Assembly (NCBI RefSeq): GCF_905171765.1
Contig: NC_053390.1
Span: 329,008,294 to 329,072,293, forward strand
Direction of reading: 5' to 3'
Source of the DNA: Bufo bufo
Taxonomy: Eukaryota; Chordata; Amphibia; Anura; Bufonidae
DNA: 64,000 bases
Notes under the pieces: model-generated
Database searches by the model: none
Seen by the model: the letters and a program-made list of their open reading frames with translations, nothing else
Told to the model about the DNA's origin: nothing
Made by a program: the position numbers and the translations under genes
In this document: piece by piece, positions 21,453-31,869 of the stretch
Layout of the letters: the number at the start of each line of letters is the position of its first letter
How positions within the stretch are numbered: position 1 is the stretch's first letter

Positions 21453-22391
21453 ATAGAAAGACCAGCACTCCGTAATTCCAGTGATGAAAGAAAGGTTTCT
21501 TTATTCGTCACCCATATGTGACGCGCGTTTCGACACTAGTCTGTGTCTTTGTCAAAGTACAGGTGATAACAGCTCAAAGTAATATACAAATGGCACCATT
21601 AAATACAATTCAAATAACCCGCCTCCTAGCCACGTCAGTGGTCAGATGGCAAGGGGCGGACTGAACCGCCCCCAGCCATGTGATCAGTCACGGGGTCAGG
21701 GCGTCATACTGCTAGGCAACCCATCCAAACAGACTGACCATGAGTGGAGTACGGTAAGACATGTATCTGACCCATATATTATTATCTATCAGAGCGATCT
21801 TTGATCCTTTATACATCTGGTTTACACAATTTTCTGAGTAGCAATACATTAGAATTAGACCGTCTCCTCCTCATGTAAAAAAATCATATGGTCACGGAAG
21901 CAGCAATGCCCGTCATATGATGTGTCACATGACATAGCACTGTTACGTCTCAGATCCAAAAAGTATTACAAAAAATATCAAGTCTCATAGAAGATAGATT
22001 GCGCTGCGTATTGAAAATTGAAAATTCATGTCAGGTTCAAATATATTCCAGAGAACTGAGGTATCCATATTTGGTTACAAAACAACAGCATACATAAATA
22101 CACAGTAACAATCCACAATTATTTACTGCACTCATTGAATCAGAGGAAACTACTCAGTGAATATTCCTTATTGAGGCCTTTGGGGGCAAGCGTCTCAAGT
22201 CGATGGATCCAATATGCTTCACGCTGGTGGAGCATCTGGATCCGATTTCCTCCACGTCGAGGTAGGGTCACTTCTTCTAAAATTTGAAAACGCAATTGTG
22301 AGATGCGGTGATTTTTTTCTTTAAAATGTTGGGGAATAGGTAACAAGATGTTTTCTTTCCTAATTGTGGACTTATGTTTTGCTACCCGGTC
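21453..22391 (-). repeat. Left arm of PLE inverted repeat
   Basis: Contains the last 80 or so codons of the PLE frame and about 690 bp beyond the stop. It pairs with 24217-25148. A hammerhead-like motif lies at 21516-21556. Confidence 0.9.
21516..21556 (-). ncRNA. Hammerhead-like motif in PLE left arm
   Basis: On the minus strand: TTGACAAA, stem II GACAC/GTGTC, GAAA (21528-21531), short CGCGCG stem III, then GTC. Two core bases differ from CUGANGA (C3 to U, G8 to A), so this copy is probably inactive. The mirrored copy at 25046-25081 is identical. Confidence 0.6.
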
Positions 22392-24260
22392 CTTCATACG
22401 CATCGTCGTCTCTCCAACATAGCACAACCCACAGGGACATTTAAGTAAATAGATCACAAAACTGCTGTCACATGTGAAATGACCCCGAATGGGGATTTGT
22501 TGTCCTGTCTGAGGGTGTGCTATGTTGGAGCCTTTGATCACGTTAGAGCAGTGAACACAGTTAAGACAGGGAAATGTTCCCTTCCTAACTGTAGAGAAAG
22601 TGAGCTGTCGCTGAAGCATCCTGTCACTTCCTACGTCCGCCCGCACAATCATGTCTCTAATGTTTTTATTTCGCTTAAAGCACATCATGGGGCGGTCCCT
22701 AAATTCCTGAATTGCAGGATATGATTTTTGTAAGATGTTCCAGTGTTTGTAGATGACAGCCCTAACTCGGTCCATCCAAGGATGGTATTTTACCACTAGT
22801 GGTATTCTCTGTCCTTTGTCTTTCCTTTCTGTGGGGTTTCTTATCTTGTCTAGCTGTTGATGTAATAGACAGGGCGGATAGCCAAGGGTCTCAATGCTGC
22901 ACCGCCATACGCAGAAAACGTCATCTATGAAGCGTTTCCAAAATATACAGTGATTTTGATATAGTTCACTTGGGTAAATATATTCTCTCTCAAAGTGTGC
23001 CATATAGCAATTTGCGTATGGCGGTGCAGCATTGGACCCCATCGCGGTCCCACACCGCTGCTGGAAAAAAGTGTCCTGAAATAAAAAATAATTGCGACGT
23101 AAGACAATGGACAATAAAGAAAGAAAAAACTTTTTTTCTTGTGCCGTGTAAGGGCTGTCATCCAACAACATCTGGACAGATTCCAGACCTTTTTCATGAG
23201 TTATGCTCGTATATAAGCTGCAGACGTCTAGAGTGACAAGGATGCAATCATGCGACAGCTCAATTTCCCGTACTGCCTCCAAAAAATGTTGGGTATCCCT
23301 GAGATAGGAAGGGGCCTTTTTGGTAAGTGGAGTCAACACTTTGTCAAGAAATATTGCAGGGGGAGATAGGACTGAATCCGTAGCTGCAACAATGGGGCGA
23401 CCCGGAGGCTTGTCCAGGGATTTATGCACTTTCGGAAGTGTGTAAAACACGGGTGTCACAGGGTGTTGGTTGATTAAAAATTCCGCTAATTTTTTGTCAA
23501 TAACATGTTGTGATAAATTTTCATCAACCAAAGTCTGTAACTCCCGTTTAATGGTCCAGACCGGATCCCCCTGCAATATTTCATAGACATTGTGGTCAGA
23601 TAATTGTCCCAAAATCTCTCTAACATAATAATCTTTGTCTAATATAACAAGGGCACCGCCTTTGTCCGCAGGCTTAAAAACCAGGGAGTAATCATCAGTC
23701 AGATGATTGACCACCTGTCTCTCCTCTACGGACAAATTATGGTGAATATAATAATCACCTTTCTTAAAATTCGCAAGTAGTATGGCAATATCACGTTGTA
23801 CAAGTTGTATGTACGTTTCACTGGGGTGATATGTCTTCGGGGGCATATAATGGCTCTTAAGCCTTAGGCCAAACTGCTGCAAATTTAATAGTGATGGTAC
23901 ATTTTCAATAGGGACCGGATCATGCATTGATACATTTGAAAAGTGGCTTTTAAGCCGTATGCTCCGAAAGAAGCGATTTAAATCCATGTCCAGTCCAAAT
24001 GTGTCCAGACTAGTAGTCGGACTGAAAGATAGTCCCTTTTCAAGAAGTCCAATTTGGAGTGGAGAGAGATTCTTAGATGATAAGTTTAACACTAAGGTGT
24101 GCTGAGTACCTGTGACCGGGTTAGACGTGGAGCTTCGGCGTCCCCGATGATGGTGTCGGCCTGAGCGCCTGGTGTTGGCCTTCTTGGGCGTCTGCGTGCT
24201 CCTAAAAAATTGCGCTGACCGGGTAGCAAAACATAAGTCCACAATTAGGAAAGAAAACAT
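22140..24260 (-). CDS. Penelope-like reverse transcriptase / GIY-YIG endonuclease
   Basis: An uninterrupted 706-codon frame. Reverse transcriptase: FKPADKGGALVILDKD (about 195-210), TLPKVHK (274-280), GRPIVAATDS, LVTLDVCSLYTSI with Asp345, GTAMGSNAAPPYAN, and FIDDVFC with Asp446-Asp447. Just after FCVWRCSIET the text jumps to LGYPPCLL: an in-frame deletion of part of the thumb/linker. Endonuclease: paired cysteines (CLNCVHC; KCPCG), then YVGETTMRMKDRVAKHKS (about 614-632). The first 14 or so codons (from 24260) are read from the inverted copy beginning at 24217, so the true N-terminus is missing. The frame is open, but a functional protein is unlikely. Confidence 0.85.
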   Translation of the reverse strand: MFSFLIVDLCFATRSAQFFRSTQTPKKANTRRSGRHHHRGRRSSTSNPVTGTQHTLVLNLSSKNLSPLQIGLLEKGLSFSPTTSLDTFGLDMDLNRFFRSIRLKSHFSNVSMHDPVPIENVPSLLNLQQFGLRLKSHYMPPKTYHPSETYIQLVQRDIAILLANFKKGDYYIHHNLSVEERQVVNHLTDDYSLVFKPADKGGALVILDKDYYVREILGQLSDHNVYEILQGDPVWTIKRELQTLVDENLSQHVIDKKLAEFLINQHPVTPVFYTLPKVHKSLDKPPGRPIVAATDSVLSPPAIFLDKVLTPLTKKAPSYLRDTQHFLEAVREIELSHDCILVTLDVCSLYTSITHEKGLESVQMLLDDSPYTAQEKKFFLSLLSIVLRRNYFLFQDTFFQQRCGTAMGSNAAPPYANCYMAHFEREYIYPSELYQNHCIFWKRFIDDVFCVWRCSIETLGYPPCLLHQQLDKIRNPTERKDKGQRIPLVVKYHPWMDRVRAVIYKHWNILQKSYPAIQEFRDRPMMCFKRNKNIRDMIVRADVGSDRMLQRQLTFSTVRKGTFPCLNCVHCSNVIKGSNIAHPQTGQQIPIRGHFTCDSSFVIYLLKCPCGLCYVGETTMRMKDRVAKHKSTIRKENILLPIPQHFKEKNHRISQLRFQILEEVTLPRRGGNRIQMLHQREAYWIHRLETLAPKGLNKEYSLSSFL

Positions 24261-25148
24261 CTTGTTACCTATTCCCCAACATTTTAAAGAAAAAAATCAC
24301 CGCATCTCACAATTGCGTTTTCAAATTTTAGAAGAAGTGACCCTACCTCGACGTGGAGGAAATCGGATCCAGATGCTCCACCAGCGTGAAGCATATTGGA
24401 TCCATCGACTTGAGACGCTTGCCCCCAAAGGCCTCAATAAGGAATATTCACTGAGTAGTTTCCTCTGATTCAATGAGTGCAGTAAATAATTGTGGATTGT
24501 TACTGTGTATTTATGTATGCTGTTGTTTTGTAACCAAATATGGATACCTCAGTTCTCTGGAATATATTTGAACCTGACATGAATTTTCAATACGCAGCGC
24601 AATCTATCTTCTATGAGACTTGATATTTTTTGTAATACTTTTTGGATCTGAGACGTAACAGTGCTATGTCATGTGACACATCATATGACGGGCATTGCTG
24701 CTTCCGTGACCATATGATTTTTTTACATGAGGAGGAGACGGTCTAATTCTAATGTATTGCTACTCAGAAAATTGTGTAAACCAGATGTATAAAGGATCAA
24801 AGATCGCTCTGATAGATAATAATATATGGGTCAGATACATGTCTTACCGTACTCCACTCATGGTCAGTCTGTTTGGATGGGTTGCCTAGCAGTATGACGC
24901 CCTGACCCCGTGACTGATCACATGGCTGGGGGCGGTTCAGTCCGCCCCTTGCCATCTGACCACTGACGTGGCTAGGAGGCGGGTTATTTGAATTGTATTT
25001 AATGGTGCCATTTGTATATTACTTTGAGCTGTTATCACCTGTACTTTGACAAAGACACAGACTAGTGTCGAAACGCGCGTCACATATGGGTGACGAATAA
25101 AGAAACCTTTCTTTCATCACTGGAATTACGGAGTGCTGGTCTTTCTAT
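24217..25148 (+). repeat. Right arm of PLE inverted repeat (5'-truncated PLE end)
   Basis: Begins inside the GIY-YIG region at GACCGGGTAGC, and its plus-strand frame to 24468 encodes the same C-terminal residues as the minus-strand gene. Then come the 3' untranslated part and a hammerhead-like motif at 25046-25081. Near identity with the left arm indicates one insertion event or recent conversion. Confidence 0.9.
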
Positions 25149-25161
25149 GATATAGATGTTC

Positions 25162-26304
25162 CTCATATCCTTCAGGAGAGGTATGTCCCTGCATGACAGA
25201 TGTTGCCTCTTGAAGGCATTCTCGTGAAACTTCTCACGCTGCGAACTTCTAGATTGTTCACTCAACATAGGGCACTATAAAGAAACTACATAGGTGCACA
25301 TGCCAGTAATAAAGAGGTAAAGAATACATGTTAATTAGTGGATTCCTTTTTTATTTTATTATTATTATTATTATTATTTTTTTTTTGGGCAACAATCACT
25401 GAGTGAAGGTTAGATGTAATATTTTAGCTTTAACACCTGTTTGCTTCATCCGGCAGATATGTCAGTAGCCATTTGATTAATGAGTCTTTTACATGGGGGA
25501 TTTGAGACACAGTGAAAGTGAAAACCTGCTAGAGGTTAACTGGAGAGCCTACAAACTCAAGGGGAAGTCTTCCCTCAGCTGTGAAATGCTAAACTGATTT
25601 TCTTCTACAGACTTTTCTGTGATTGTTGAGGATTTTATGGTCATTAACATGGAGTTTGTATTTTAAGGAAAAGAGACATCAGTGATCAGTCTGAAATTCT
25701 TAGTATTGCAAGGATACTGAGTTTATTCAAGACATGTGGCCTCCATCACATTATCCTATAAAGTCTTGTGTGGAAATGTTGTGTTCACTGTCTAGGGATT
25801 GGTTTACTAAACTGTACCCTTCAGGTAACCCCACAGATAAAAGATGATACATCTGGTGACTGTGGGGGCCACAACCCATTGCTCACAAGGCTGCATGAAC
25901 TTGCTGAAAGAAACAGCCTATGATCAGCTAACTATTCAAAGATTTACATATTCATGTATACACATTTTATGGACCCACAATCTGCTCTCTCATAGCTGTG
26001 CACTGAACACCAATTTTTAGATCATGAAGTGGCTGTTGGTGAAGCTTATATGAGCCATTACTACTAGGAGTCCTGTTCTACATAACGGAAACCGGCCGGA
26101 TCTGTTATGCTGCTCATAGACTTCTATTATGACAGAATGCAAAACAGCTTCCGTGGTGCATTCCATCATAGACTTCCATTATACTCCATGATAACGGAAT
26201 CCATAACGGAATTGCCACAGAACCTGAACGCCGAACCCAAACTTGAAAACATCAAGTTCACTCATCCTTAACTACTACCTATTCTGTAATTTAACACATC
26301 TGGT
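25162..26304. other. Unassigned, with (ATT)n tract and a MITE fragment
   Basis: 25357-25386 is an ATT/T-rich simple repeat. 26078-26220 (ACGGAAACCGGCCGGATCTG, CATAGACTTCTATTAT) resembles the interior of the foldback element at 34490-34977, so a truncated relative lies here. Nothing else is recognised. Confidence 0.4.
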
Positions 26305-26999
26305 TGTAACGGTCGCGTGAAAACACACACAGGGGGGAGGGAAGTGACCACTGCACTCCACCCTTACCCCTGGCCCTGCCTACTTGCCTCGCGAGTCCTA
26401 ATGACAGGGGACAACTGGACGGCAATCCCTAGCTTGAAATAAGTGCAGGGATGACAGACAGACAAACAACAGAACGTGAACGGACCGAGTCAATACCAGG
26501 AAAGCTACAAAGTACAAATGGAGCAAGCAGAGAATAGTCAGGAGAAGCCGGGGTCATAAATACCAGGAGAGTCGTGAAGTACCAAAGGAGTCAGCAGAGG
26601 ATCGTCAGGAGGAGGCCGGGGTCAGAATACCAGGAGAGCAGCAAAGTACACAAGGAGCAGGCAGAGGATCGTCAGGAATTCAGCAGGAGGTAAGTACGCC
26701 AGGAAAGACAAAATCACAGGTGGAACCTAAATTAACAGGCAACCTGTGGCCAGCAGGCTGCCTGTATTTATAGTGGGGAGTGATGGTCATGTGACGTGGC
26801 CAGCGCCACATGACCGACAGACCAACCAGTCGAGCACCGAGTGATCAGCTCGGCGCTCAAGGCAGACTTAGGAGCAGGGGGCCTCCCAGCTAGTAAAGCT
26901 GCCCTGGGAACGAGGTCAAACACAGATCCTCGCTCCAGCAGCTAAGCAGCAGGTCTGCGGCTAATGGGAGACCGAGTGCACCCTCGGAATCCCGTTACA
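26305..26999 (-). repeat. 3' LTR of chromovirus A
   Basis: 695 bp with TG...CA ends. The pol frame runs into it and stops at 26942. TATAAATA is on the minus strand near 26765-26772. Confidence 0.92.
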
Positions 27000-29900
27000 G
27001 TACCCCCCCTTTTACGAGGGGCCACCGGACCCAAGACTTCAGGCGATGGCCTTTCAGGGTGTTCTAAATTAAATTTTCGAACAAGTCTAGGAGCATGAAC
27101 CTCCCTGGCAGGTACCCAAGATCTCTCTTCAGGTCCATACCCCTTCCAGTGAATCAGGTACTGCAAGGAATTACGCACCTTCCTGACATCCACTATTTTA
27201 GAGACCACATACTCGACAGCATCATTAACAAGAACCGGCAGAGGCAAGGCTTTCGATGGTACTACCGGTTCAAAATATTTTTTAAGCAGAGATTTATGGA
27301 ACACATTATGAATGTGGAATGACTCAGACAGCTCCAACCTAAATGATACCGGGTTAATCTCCTCCGTGATCTTATATGGTCCAATAAAATGAGGAGCAAA
27401 CTTTTTAGAATCTACATTAAGAGAGAGATTCTTGGAGGACAACCATACCTTATCCCCAATCTGAAAATTCACTCCCCTTGAACGTCTCCTATCGGCCTTG
27501 AGTTTCTGAGAACTTTGAGCCTTTTCTAAGTTCGATTGAACCCGGGCCCAAACTGTGCACAGTTCAGAGGAGAGCCTATCCGCCTCAGGGTTAGAGGAGG
27601 AGACGCATGACCCAGAATGAAAATGGGGATGGAAACCATGGTTACAAAAGAAAGGTGAAACCCCAGCAGAAGAATTGACACGGTTATTCAAAGCAAATTC
27701 AGCCAATGGAAGAAATTTCACCCATAATTGCTGGTCATCAGCAACATACAACCTCAAGAATTGTTCCACAGACTGATTAAGGCGTTCAGTCTGCCCATTA
27801 CTCTCAGGGTGGTAGGCAGAGGAAAAAGACAATGAAATTTTACATTTTTGACAGAAGGCCCTCCAGAATTTGGACACAAACTGCACACCCCTGTCAGAAA
27901 CAATATTTTCCGGGATACCATGCAATCGAACAATTTCTTTCACAAAAATAGACGCCAGGGTTTTGGCATTCGGGAGTTTAGACAGAGGAATGAAATGGAC
28001 CATCTTGCTAAACCTATCGACCACTACCCAAACTACAGTCTTACCATCCGCCGGCGGTAGGTCAGTTATAAAGTCCATCGAGATATGGGACCAGGGTCTA
28101 CTGGGAATGGGTAGGGGTTGTAGTTTACCAGCAGGGCGAGTCCTAGGTGTCTTGGACCTGGCACAAACCTCACAGGCTGACACGTAGGACTTGACATCCC
28201 TAGTTAGAGTGGGCCACCAATAAGGTCTAGAAACCAGATCCTTAGTGCCCTCAACACCCGGATGTCCACAAAAGGCAGAATTGTGACACTTACCCAACAG
28301 CTGGAGACGAAATTGTACGGGAACAAACAACTTATCTGTTGGGGTGGATACCGGTGCCAGATGTTGTTCAGACCTAATGCGAGCTGAGATATCCTGGGTT
28401 AGAGCTGCTATGAAGATTTTTGCTGGTAGGATGGATTCAGGTGGTACCTCAGTAGGTTGAAAAGCATGGAAGCTCCGAGATAATGAGTCCGCCTTCACAT
28501 TTTTACTTCCCGGCCTGAACGTAATGGAAAAATCAAAACGAGTAAAAAACAGAGCCCATCTGGCTTGACGGGGATTCAACCTCTTAGCAGACTCGAGAAA
28601 CGTAAGGTTTTTATGGTCAGTGACAACAGTTACACAATGCCTTGCCCCCTCCAGAAAATGCCTCCACTCCTCAAATGCCCATTTAATGGCCAGCAGCTCC
28701 CTATTCCCTATGTCGTAGTTTCTCTCTGTGGGAGAGAATTTCCTGGAGAAGAAGGCACATGGTCTCAGGTTAGTGAGGCTAGCAGGACCTTGTGAAAAGA
28801 CTGCTCCGGCGCCGTCCTCGGACGCATCCACCTCCACAATAAAAGGTTTCTCCTGATCAGGCTGGATCAGAATGGGAGCGCTACTGAATGCCTTTTTTAA
28901 TTTTTCAAATGTTAAGAAATGGCCTCAGTAGTCCAATTCTCCAAATCCGCCCCTTTCTTAGTAAGGTCGGTCAACGGTTTAGCAATTACGGAAAAATTCA
29001 TAATAAATTTACGATAGTAATTGGCGAAACCTAAGAACCGTTGTAAGGCCTTTAAGGATGAAGGTCTTACCCATTCCTTAATTGCTAGTACCATACCAGG
29101 ATCCATCTTGAAGGCGTGAGGAGTCAGAACATGCCCTAGAAACAGAAACTCCTGTACACCAAAGACACATTTCTCTTGCTTAGCGGATAGATGATTCTCC
29201 CTCAAAACCTCTAATACTTGTTTAACATGAGACACATGGGATTCGAAGTCAGGATAGAATATCAAGATGTCGTCAAGATAGACAATAACAAATTTACCTA
29301 AGAACTCCCTAAGAATGTCATTCATGAAGTTTTGGAACACAGCTGGGGCATTGCTGAGTCCAAAAGGCATCACCTGATATTCAAAGTGTCCTACCGAAGT
29401 ATTGAACGCCATCTTCCATTCGTCTCCCTCCTTGATTCGGATTAGATTGTATGCCCCTTTCAGGTCAATTTTGGAAAACCAGGTTGCCCCCAGAACCTGG
29501 TTAAATAAATCCGGAATCAATGGGAGGGAGTATCTATTCTGGACAGTGATTTTATTTAATCTCCGGTAATCGATACATGGCCTAAGACCACCATCTTTTT
29601 TCTTAACGAAGAAAAACCCCGCCCCCATAGGAGAGACAGAAGGTCTAATATGCCCTTTACCAAGGCTCTCCTTAATATAATCTTCCATGGCCTTGCGTTC
29701 GGGCTTAGAAAGATTATGAATTCACCCCTTAGGAAACTTGGCCCCCTCTACTAGCTCTATAGTACAATCATAAGGTCTATGGGGGGGTAGAACCTCCGGG
29801 GTAGGTGATGAGAATACATCAGAATATTCCCTAACAACAGTGGGTAAAGTATCAGACTTTACTGAGACCCCAGCCTGTACCACGGACAAGCACGAGTCAC

Positions 29901-31146
29901 ACTTAGGCCCCCATCTCACCAACTCCCCATTGGACCAATCTTTAGTGGGGTTATGTAGTCGGAGCCAAGGCAACCCTAGTACCACCTCAGCCGGTAGGTT
30001 CTCCAGGAATAAAAGGGAACATCTCTCTGAGTGGCACACACCCACAGTTAGAGAAATCTCCGAGGTACATGAGCTCACCGTACCACCAATAAGAGGAGTA
30101 GCATCAATAGCCATGACATGGATAGGAGTTGGTAAAGCAAACATTGGAATACCCAATCTTACAGCATACTCAGAGTCAATAAAGCTGGCCGCTGAGCCAG
30201 AATCAATAAAGGCCTTACCCGGCCATTTATCTACTCCCAGAGAAATCGTAATGGGTACCAAAAGCTTACATTTAGAAAAATCAGGGTGTACCTGGTCTTT
30301 AGGTTGCCTTGCCTTAGGAGACTTGAGAGAGAGGACCTTCTTAGGACACTGGTTGATCCAATGGTCAGGATCTCCACAGTAAAAGCATTCTCCACGTCTG
30401 CGGCGAAGATTCCCTCGGGTCATGCCAACCTGCATGGGTTCCTCTGTGGAGACCTCAGCATTGTCTCTGGGATAGACCTCTGGCTGGACCACCATCTGGG
30501 AAGAGAACTGTCGTCTCTCTCTAACCCATCGGTCAAGTCAGACAACAAGGGTCATCATCTCCTCTAAGGTCTCTGGAAGTTGATAACTGACCAGAAGATC
30601 CTTTAAATTATCAGACAGACCTGACCTGAACTGACTCTTCAGGGCTGGTTCGTTCCATCCTGAGGGGACACACCACCTTCTGAATTGGGTGCAATAATCC
30701 TCCGCAGGTAGATTGCCCTGAACCAGTGCCTTTAGAGCCGTCTCGGCTACTAGAGCCCTGTCTGGTTCATCATAGAGGGTACCCAGGGCCTGAAAGAACC
30801 CCTCCACAGAAGATAAACAACTGGCGCCAGCAGGTAAAGAGAACGCCCAGTCCTGGGGATCACCCTGTAGTCGGGAAATGATAATGCCCACGCGTTGACT
30901 CTCGGGGCCAGAGGACACGGGGCGCAAACGGAAGTAAAGTTTGCAATTCTCCTTAAAAGAGAGAAACTTCTTCCGGTCTCCAGAAAAGGGTTCTGGGAGC
31001 TTAATCTGGGGCTCAAAATGCGGACTGAAGGCCTGAGGAGTGGAAGAACCTTGCCCTAACTCAAAAGAACTGAGTTTTTCCCCTAACTCCTGCACCATCT
31101 GCGTCAGATTAGAGACATGGTCAGTCAGGGTCACCAGAGGATTCAT
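26942..31146 (-). pseudogene. gag-pol of chromovirus A, broken
   Basis: Starts at ATG 31146, 28 nt past the LTR. Gag continues to a TGA at 30538-30540; the same frame resumes with the zinc knuckle CFYCGDPDHWINQC, protease AFIDSGSAASFID, and a second TGA at 29722-29724. Reverse transcriptase follows (RPCIDYRRLNKI, YLDDILIFY) to a frame change near 28905-28925. The last part (28837-26942) holds RNase H (VEVDASEDG), the integrase zinc region (HPGVEG, CEVCARSK), catalytic blocks MDFITDLP, VSDRGVQF, SNGQTERLNQ, and a chromodomain (YVVSKIVDVRKV, WKGYGPEERSWVPA). Both stops look like C-to-T changes at CpG. The frame's stop lies 58 bp inside the 3' LTR. Gag and pol appear to have formed one continuous frame. 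Confidence 0.9.
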
Positions 31147-31163
31147 TATACAGTGGTTATTGG

Positions 31164-31173
31164 GCCTGTTAAT
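31164..31173 (-). promoter_or_regulatory. Self-primer binding site of chromovirus A
   Basis: On the sense strand, one nucleotide after the LTR, ATTAACAGGC is complementary over 10 nt to the predicted transcript start. No TGG-beginning host-tRNA site is present. Family knowledge: Tf1 and sushi-group elements prime with the cleaved 5' end of their own RNA. Confidence 0.65.
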
Positions 31174-31174
31174 C

Positions 31175-31869
31175 TGTAACGGTCGCGTACACACACACAC
31201 AGGGGGGAGGGAAGTGACCACTGCGCTCCACCCTTACCCCTGGCCCTGCCTACTTGCCTCGCGAGTCCTAATGACAGGGGACAACTGGACGGCAATCCCT
31301 AGCTTGGAATAAGTGCAGGGATGACAGACAGACAAACAACAGAACGTGAACGGACCGAGTCAATACCAGGAAAGCTACAAAGTACAAATGGAGCAAGCAG
31401 AGAATAGTCAGGAGAAGCCGTGGTCATAAATACCAGGAGAGTCGTGAAGTACCAAAGGAGTCAGCAGAGGATCGTCAGGAGGAGGCCGGGGTCAGAATAC
31501 CAGGAGAGCAGCAAAGTACACAAGAAGCAGGCAGAGGATCGTCAGGAATTCAGCAGGAGGTAAGTACGCCAGGAAAGACAAAATCACAGGTGGAACCTAA
31601 ATTAACAGGCAACCTGTGGCCAGCAGGCTGCCTGTATTTATAGTGGGGAGTGAGGGTCATGGGACGTGGCCAGCGCCACATGACCGACAGACCAACCAGT
31701 CGAGCACCGAGTCATCAGCTTGGCGCTCAAGGCAGACTTAGGAGCAGGGGGCCTCCCAGCTAGCAAAGCCGCCCTGGGAACGAGGTCAAACATAGATCCT
31801 CGCTCCAGCAGCTAAGCAGCAGGTCTGCGGCTAATGGGAGACCGAGTGCACCCTCGGAACCCCGTTACA
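31175..31869 (-). repeat. 5' LTR of chromovirus A
   Basis: 695 bp. The sense TATA box TATAAATA is at 31642-31635; 32 nt downstream begins GCCTGTTAAT (31610-31601), the exact complement of the 10 nt just past the LTR at 31164-31173. Confidence 0.92.

Larger units (their letters stand above)
21373..25147 (-). mobile_element. Penelope-like element with inverted 3' copy
   Basis: The insertion is flanked by a 14-bp direct duplication TGATATAGATGTTC (21359-21372 and 25148-25161). The left part holds the 3' end of a minus-strand PLE; the right part repeats that 3' end in the opposite orientation. Arms: 21453-22391 (939 bp) and 24217-25148 (932 bp). The only difference I see is an extra ATTGAAA in the left arm near 22014. 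PLEs often insert as such partial head-to-head copies. It landed next to the older hAT element. Confidence 0.88.
26305..31869 (-). mobile_element. Ty3/gypsy chromovirus A, complete with both LTRs
   Basis: Flanked by CTGGT on both sides (26300-26304 and 31870-31874). Two 695-bp LTRs begin TGTAACGG and end CCGTTACA. The coding strand is minus, so the 5' LTR is 31175-31869. I count about 15 differences between the LTRs (about 2%), pointing to a modest age. The internal region of 4175 bp encodes gag, protease, reverse transcriptase, RNase H, integrase and a chromodomain in one broken frame. A purine tract (AAAAGGGGGGGTAC on the sense strand) lies next to the 3' LTR. Confidence 0.93.

Noticed and set aside
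25046..25081. Active hammerhead ribozyme in the PLE arms
   Set aside because: C3 and G8 of the core are changed in both arms, so activity is not expected; kept only as a hammerhead-like motif.
29840..30382. 180-codon plus-strand frame in chromovirus A
   Set aside because: Antisense to gag/protease; no recognisable domain.
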